Source: Adiantum capillus-veneris
Taxonomy: Eukaryota; Streptophyta; Polypodiopsida; Polypodiales; Pteridaceae
Length of the DNA stretch: 64,000 nucleotides
Direction of reading: 5' to 3'
Assembly (NCBI GenBank): GCA_014529385.2
Contig: CM043969.1
Span: 23,476,946-23,540,945, forward strand
Part shown: one piece after another, positions 58,955 to 64,000 of the stretch
How positions within the stretch are numbered: position 1 is the first letter of the stretch
Layout of the letters: each line of letters opens with the position of its first letter
Made by a program: the position numbers and the translations under genes
Notes under the pieces: generated by a model
Databases searched by the model: none
Seen by the model: the letters and a program-made list of their open reading frames with translations, nothing else
What the model was told of the DNA's origin: nothing

Positions 58955-59591
58955 TTAGTTTTTTCTGGAAAGTGACTCTTGCAATAGCAATGTGCATAAT
59001 GCATCAAACTTGACAACTTCAGGATTTCCTTGGGTCATCAGCCTCCAAGTACCAGCAAAAGTCTGCACAAGGGAACTGTGTGAAATGACTTCACGTGCAG
59101 AAATAAGTTGCTCATTGATATCCTTGACACCAACAAGGAAAGTGTCCATATCATCTTCCTCATGCATAATCTTTGACTCCAGCTCTTTATGCAGCAAAGC
59201 AATTTTAGCCTCATTGTGGCTTGCATAAAGACCTTCTAGAATATCCCAAGCCTGTTTTGTAGATTTTGATGAACGAATGTGAGGAACAATGGTGCGCTTC
59301 ACAGACAACGCAATTAATGCATGAGCCTGCGCATCCTTTACATCCCAACGAGCTTGGTCTACCGTAGGCAAAACAACTCTAATAGCAGCAATCCTTTCAG
59401 TAAGACCTGCAACATCCTCAATATCTCCTACATCCTCAGAACCGGGACGCATCATGGCCCTACACAATGTTCCAGACACCCTTTGACACAAGAACATGTT
59501 GCATCATATAAGCCCACATAGGGTAGTTGTCCCCATCCAACTTGTCCTCAGCAACAAACATCTTGAACACATCTGTGTTGTTGTTAGCCAT
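58955..59591 (-). pseudogene. Element J: copia gag
   Basis: Starts at ATG 59591 with MANNNTDVFKMFVAEDKLDG and DNYPMWAYMMQHVLV (UBN2-type gag), stop in NIV*GHD near 59465, then QAHALIALSVKRTIVPHI, STKQAWDILEGLYASHNEAK, LLHKELESKIMHEEDDMDTF and ISAREVISHSSLVQTF. Standard copia capsid, interrupted by one frame change and one stop. Confidence 0.86.
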
Positions 59592-59895
59592 GGTAAATAC
59601 TGCACCTCATGTGCAAACTGTACGAAATTAGAAGAAACACAGCGGGGACAACACGTGCTATATAGCACAAACCGTAGAAGACTATAAGGCACCTGTTATG
59701 CAGAAAACGGCATTGACAGGACTTCTGCACAAAATGATGAAATAGCATGTGCAGTACTACCTGTAGTGGAAACGGAGGTCGAAATGAGCCCAAATTTTTG
59801 TTGACTTGTGAATGCTTTCCAAAGCTCACTAAAATCGGAGAAAGTGAGTAGGCGTGTGCTGGAGAAGCTGGCGACTAAGCCCGGGAGGATGCAAC

Positions 59896-60138
59896 CTGCT
59901 GTGATACCAATTGTTGGATTTAGGGTTGCAGAGAAACTCACACAGCTTGGAGAAGACAAAGGAATCTCAAGGCACACAATAGAGAGTGTGTTTCTTAGTA
60001 TGCAATGGAAAGATAGATAGCCCTAGACTGATGGGCGTATATATAATTCTCGGGGAAAAAAACCTCCTAAAGAGGGAAAAAATGCCTTGACGGTCCTAGT
60101 GTGTTCACACACATCATTACCACATGTATATGGTAACA
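59896..60138 (-). repeat. Element J: primer site and 5' LTR
   Basis: The LTR (plus 59912-60138) begins TGTTGGATTTAGGG and ends GGTAACA. Just left of it GCTGTGATACCAATT is the inverse of a tRNA-Met-type primer site with one change. A TATATATA box lies near 60029. Confidence 0.86.
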
Positions 60139-61330
60139 ATCTTCACGACTATGCTAATTAGACTCTGAAAATACAAGGTGCCAGTGGCAGAATTGAGATT
60201 CAGATGAACAACACTAGAATCTTGAGAAAGGAACTACGACCCAAAGAGATTTTCCAGAAGTATAAGGTGAAGAAAATAGAGAGAATGCTGGCAGCAATGA
60301 ATGTTTTTCCAGTAACTGAGATAGATCTCAATGCAGTGTTACTGGAAGCAATTTCCAGAAGAGTTCACTGAATTGAATTCTGAAGAATGCCCAGTTTAGC
60401 TGACTGGAAGGCCATAAGAACTAATTGATTCCAGCACACCAGTAATACAAGCACACTCCATAGGAGCTACTAAAAATCAAAATGGTAGTTCAGAGCTCAG
60501 AGGACCATCTTGGGATAACATTGAGGAGTCAACCAAGAGAAAGGGTGGAGGGCCTAACTGGTTACTTCCAAATGATTAGGAGATAGAGGAATGGAATTTG
60601 GGGTCTAAGGAAAATCCTAGATTGATCAAGGTCAATACAAAACATCTAAATCCTAAGATGAAGGAGAAGGCACGACATATGTTTCAGCAGTATAAAGATG
60701 TGTTCGCATGGGAACATATTGATCTGAAAGGAGTAGATCTAGAGGTATGTCAACATCGAATACCACTCAAACCAAAGGCCAAATCAGTATGATTGCAGCG
60801 ATATCGAATGAATCCAAATTATGCCAAGAAGGTCAAGGAAGAGATTGACAACCTTCTAAAGGTTGGGTTCATTACTGAACTGGCCAATAGTGATTGGTTG
60901 TTTTCTATTGTGGTTGTACCCAAGAAGAATGGAAATCTTAGAGTGTGTGTTGATTATAGGAAACTAAACGCTCAAACAATTAAGGATCCCTTTCCATTAC
61001 CCTTCACGGATATGTTACTTGATGAAATTGCAGGGTATGAGATGTATAGTTTTATGGATGGTTAAAGTGGCTATAACCAGTTACAAATTGCTCCCGAGGA
61101 CCAAAGTAAGACCACTTTTATTACTGAGTGGGGAGCATTTATGTATCTGGTAATGCCATTCGGTCTCTGCAATGCACCAACCACTTTTCAACAATGTATG
61201 ATGGAAATATTTAGTGAATTTCTTCATCGATTCCTTGCCATATTTATGGATGAATTCACTGTCTATTCAACAGAGAAGAAGAATTTACTTTTTCTTTACA
61301 TGGTTTTCCAACACTATTAGAAAAATCGGA
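60139..61330 (+). pseudogene. Element I: reverse transcriptase
   Basis: Continues protease-RT spacer (TLKIQGASGRIEIQMN), then KVNTKHLNPKMKEKARHMF, WEHIDLKGVDLEVCQHRIPL, stop at 60790, LKVGFITELANSDWLFSIVVVPKKNGNLRVCVDYRKLNA, PFTDMLLDEIAGYEMYSFMDG, stop at 61063, QLQIAPEDQSKTTFITEWG and MPFGLCNAPTTFQ. The catalytic site reads IFMDEF, with Glu for the second Asp. Several in-frame stops. Confidence 0.88.
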
Positions 61331-62100
61331 TTTGTTTAAACCCATTCAAATCTGTTTTCTTGGTCTGGAAAGAACAGCTGTTGGGACATGTAGTGTCCAG
61401 TAATGGTATAGAAATGGCTAATGACAAGATCCAGTCTGTCCAACAAGACAAGGCACCTCGAAATGCATTAGAGTTAAGTTCTTTCTTGGGATATATCAAT
61501 TTTTATAGAAGATTTGTGCATAAGTTTTCTTCCTAGGCATTACCTTTGTATGAACTTACAAAGAAGACTAGCAAGTTCAGTTGGACTACTGAATGTGAGG
61601 AGAGTTTCCAAAATTTAAAGAATGCCATCATCAGTAAGCCAGTTCTTTGGCAACCAAATTGGGATGTCATTTTTCATGTGCATGTCGATGCTTCAGGACT
61701 AGCGATGGGAGCAATACTGGCTCAGCCAGAAGAAAGAACTGATTATCCAGTATACTTTGCCAGCCGCAGTTTCAGTCAGACTGAACAAGGGTATACAGCT
61801 ACTGAAAGATAAGCCTTAGGGATGGTTTTCAGTGCCACTAAATTCAGATAGTATTTTTTGGGCAAGTTGTTTCATTTCTACGTGGTTCATCAAGCCTTAT
61901 TATTTCTGATTAATAAAGTCATTATTCAAGGCAGATTGATACGATGGATGATGTTCCTTATGGAATTTGAATTTCATATTTTCCATAAGCTTGGAAAAAA
62001 CCATTGTGGTGCTGACTTCCTGTCCAGAAGTACGAAGGGCTACTCTAAGGTGTCTTTAAGAGACGAGCCAGTGGATGCAAAATTATTCTAGTTAACAGCT
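61331..62100 (+). pseudogene. Element I: RT connection and RNase H
   Basis: LGHVVSSNGIEMANDKI, SFLGYINFYRRFVHKFSS, then 61546-61812 ELTKKTSKFSWTTECEESF, HVHVDASGLAMGAILAQPEE and TEQGYTATER (stop at 61810), and 61858-62091 with IRWMMFLMEFEFHIFHKLGKNHCGADFLSR. RNase H text with the DAS Asp intact but two stops. Confidence 0.86.
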
Positions 62101-62269
62101 GTGCAGAATCAATTGATCCATAACTTTTTGAGGTACATCAATTTATTTCTAAGGGAGGATTCCAAGATGACCGGACTGATAATTAGAAGAAGGCTCTGCT
62201 TATCAAGAGTGTGAAGTTCACCATCATTGGCGAATCACTTTACACATTGGGAGTCGATGGGATTCTTCA

Positions 62270-63070
62270 CTGATGTGTGCCTATGGAGGGTAGAATGCAA
62301 GTCATTTCAGTGGCACATAATGGGGAATCTGGCGGATATTTTTCTACTGATATTACTTCCAAAAACATTTTGCAAGCTGGATTGTGGTGGCAGACTTTAA
62401 TATCTGAGGTCAGAAGTTTTTGTAAAACATGTGATATATGCCAAAGAATGGGCAGACCTATAGTAGCAGATATGACTCCTTTAACACCAGTTCAGCCCCT
62501 CGGTGGTTTTATGAAACGGGATCTAGATTTTATGGGTCCATTCAAGAAAATTACTCCAAGTAAGAGTAGGTATATATTGATGGTCACTTATTATGTGACC
62601 AAATGGGTAGAAGCTACGGCTCTTCCCGACAATGCGGAAAAATCCACTGCTATGTTTTTATTGAGAATATTGGTTGTTGTTGCTGATACGGATGTCCTGT
62701 GGAGATTGTGTCTGACCAAGGTACACACTTTATAGATGACACTATGGATATTCTCATGGATATGCTTTCAGTCAAGCATTGGAAATCAATACCATATTAT
62801 AATGGGCAAGCCAAAAGCAGCAATAAGACTATCAAGACTATCCTCACTAAGATTGTGCAGAAAGAACCACATCAGTGGGATTTGAAACTTCAGACTGCTT
62901 AATGGGCATATAGAGCAACTTATGAGGTCACTTCGGGGTTAACACCATTTAGGATGGTGTATGGCACAGAAGCTGTTGTACCTATGCAATTTGTCATACA
63001 TAGTCTGAGGATGGCAGTAGAGTATGGGTTGGATTTCAATCACAATCTGAAAAAGAGACTGGAGAGCTAA
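62270..63070 (+). pseudogene. Element I: integrase
   Basis: AHNGESGGYFSTDITSKNIL and FCKTCDICQRMGRP form the HHCC domain; core RDLDFMGPFKKI, VTYYVTKWVEATALP, then shifted EIVSDQGTHFIDD and YYNGQAKSSNKTIKTIL, and WAYRATYEVTSGLTPFRMVYGTEA. The Glu of DDE appears changed (AKSSN for VESTN). A stop lies at 62900. The C-terminal domain decays after 63070. Confidence 0.83.
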
Positions 63071-63445
63071 CACAGCTGGATGAGTATCAAGCTCTATTAT
63101 TCAGAAGCCATAGAAACTTCCGAGGAAAAAGATACTAATGATCTAGGAACTGAAGACCAATAAATTCCAGAATCAGCTATTTTAAGCCTTTTTCATGTAC
63201 ACTCAGTTCCAGAGCTAGTCAAACAGTCAGAACAGTTTCAGTCCAAATAGTCTTAGTACGACAAAACCATGCCAGTACCAGAATCAATAAAGTGTCAAAA
63301 CGAGTATCAGTTTTTATGGGAATAAGCATCAGTCGGATTATTGGTAGTAATCATTTCAAAGACAATGAAGAGTCTTAGCCAATGCATGTATGAAACATCA
63401 TTTGCGATGTACTGGACTCTAGGAACGATAAGTAGTGGAGCTTTT
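63071..63445 (+). other. Tail of element I or spacer; no gene recognised
   Basis: Short broken frames with Gln/Ser-rich text (63150-63300). No LTR of element I can be recognised here, so its 3' end is unplaced. Confidence 0.4.
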
Positions 63446-64000
63446 ATGGTGCGAACGCGTATAACTGTGAGGCGAGTAGACATTTTTTCTAATAAATCTC
63501 CTGTGCGACGTCTACCTACTGTTATCCATTCGCCATCGCTGAGCTCTGAGGTTTTGTCACAACAACCACGAACGTCTTTGTCCGAGGAGACTGTTGATTG
63601 TTGTTTATCTCTACCAGCCACACAAGGATACGGGGTTGAAGAGTTAAGTAAGTCCTCTTCTTCTTCTTATACTGATTCATCGTCTTCACGGTGTATGGGT
63701 AGGAAGAAACTGTCGGAGAAGATGCAAGAAACTATAGAGGAAACCCAAGCAGTTATTGATGTTGCAAAAGCTTCTATTCCACTTATCTCTCATAGTAAAA
63801 TACAGCGGTATGTGTTTACTGAGCAAGTCGAGGCTTTACTCCGACTGTGGGATTTGCATGTGGTTGTGCAACCCACAAGAATTGATTTTGACACAATTAT
63901 CATAAGAAGACAGGTTCTTGATTCCTTTAATGTTGATGAAGGAAGTGCTATGGTCTATGGTAAGAAGGTGTCAGTAACACCAGAAAATATTTCCTTTGCA
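63446..64000 (+). CDS. ORF running off the window end, possibly the N-terminus of a retrotransposon gag/ORF1
   Basis: ATG 63446 opens 185 codons without a stop to the last base. The N-terminal ~90 residues are basic and Ser-rich (VRTRITVRRVDIF, SSSSSYTDSSSSR); then helical text KLSEKMQETIEETQAVIDV and YVFTEQVEALLRLWDLHVVV, ending with GKKVSVTPENISFA. The last block loosely resembles the ORF1/gag entry of Athila-type plant elements (short Val-rich strand, then SPE-like turn), but this is a weak impression. Codon use is free of the decay seen in the neighbours. Confidence 0.5.
   Translation, partial: MVRTRITVRRVDIFSNKSPVRRLPTVIHSPSLSSEVLSQQPRTSLSEETVDCCLSLPATQGYGVEELSKSSSSSYTDSSSSRCMGRKKLSEKMQETIEETQAVIDVAKASIPLISHSKIQRYVFTEQVEALLRLWDLHVVVQPTRIDFDTIIIRRQVLDSFNVDEGSAMVYGKKVSVTPENISFA

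Larger units (their letters stand above)
35706..60138 (-). mobile_element. Element J: Ty1/copia retrotransposon, deeply interrupted
   Basis: Minus-strand order: LTR 60138-59912, PBS, gag, protease, integrase, [element L], integrase-RT linker, [fragment K replacing RT], RNase H, LTR 35932-35706. LTRs are ~227 bases with TATATATA boxes. Flanks ACGTT (35701-35705) and ATCTT (60139-60143) look like a degraded 5-base duplication. RT is missing. Confidence 0.85.

Overview
The window looks like nuclear DNA from a land plant with a large, repeat-rich genome. The evidence is GT-AG introns, a transit-peptide-like N-terminus, plant-type Ty3 elements with a second RNase H, Ty1/copia elements primed by initiator tRNA-Met, and long GA/CT/GT microsatellites. 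I cannot fix the species; a fern-like genome is only a guess. There is no operon structure, rRNA, tRNA gene or CRISPR array. Only about the first 2.6 kb looks like host genes. These are the 3' part of an FCP1-like HAD phosphatase homologue (+, 11-972) and a convergent unidentified gene with a plastid-transit-like N-terminus (-, 2600-1181). Both seem to carry a frameshift.

The rest is nested transposable elements, lettered here. Element A: 3' end and LTR of a Tat-like Ty3 element (+, about 2960-5850). Element B: LTR plus pre-gag leader (-, 8597-5870). Element C: a Tat-like element on the minus strand, split into 32531-33942 and 8669-9090. The split is a stack of insertions. Inside C is D, an unclassified ~1.8 kb insertion. 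Inside D is E, an element with 172-base LTRs and a ~5 kb internal region with no recognisable pol (9909-31555). Inside E are F, a 9.2 kb Tat-like element (12371-21556), and G, a 7.1 kb gag-protease-only element (23563-30654). Inside G is H, a 1.37 kb DNA transposon remnant with 15-base terminal inverted repeats and TTAA target duplications, piggyBac-like (25467-26837).

The right half is a second stack. Element I is a Ty3 element (+) split into 33943-35705 and 60139-63070. Inside it is J, a Ty1/copia element on the minus strand (35706-60138). J lost its reverse transcriptase to a piece of another Ty3 element (K: LTR plus an 842-codon acidic ORF fused in frame to J). J is also interrupted by L (40809-57370), a tandem LTR-internal-LTR-internal-LTR arrangement of a Tat-like family. 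Inside L lies M, a deleted copia element (-, 48307-52170). The window ends in an ORF running off the edge (63446-64000).

Most pol genes are decayed by stops and frameshifts, so almost nothing is likely to transpose alone. The most unusual items are the piggyBac-like element H, a conserved multi-frame pre-gag leader with a zinc knuckle found in B and both L units (its last segment recurs in G and K), four Pumilio-type UGUACAUA sites at exact 11-base spacing near the 3' end of F, and the long intact acidic ORF of K. Two clean 4-base target duplications of the form NCGT, plus one degraded one, hint at a shared integration preference.
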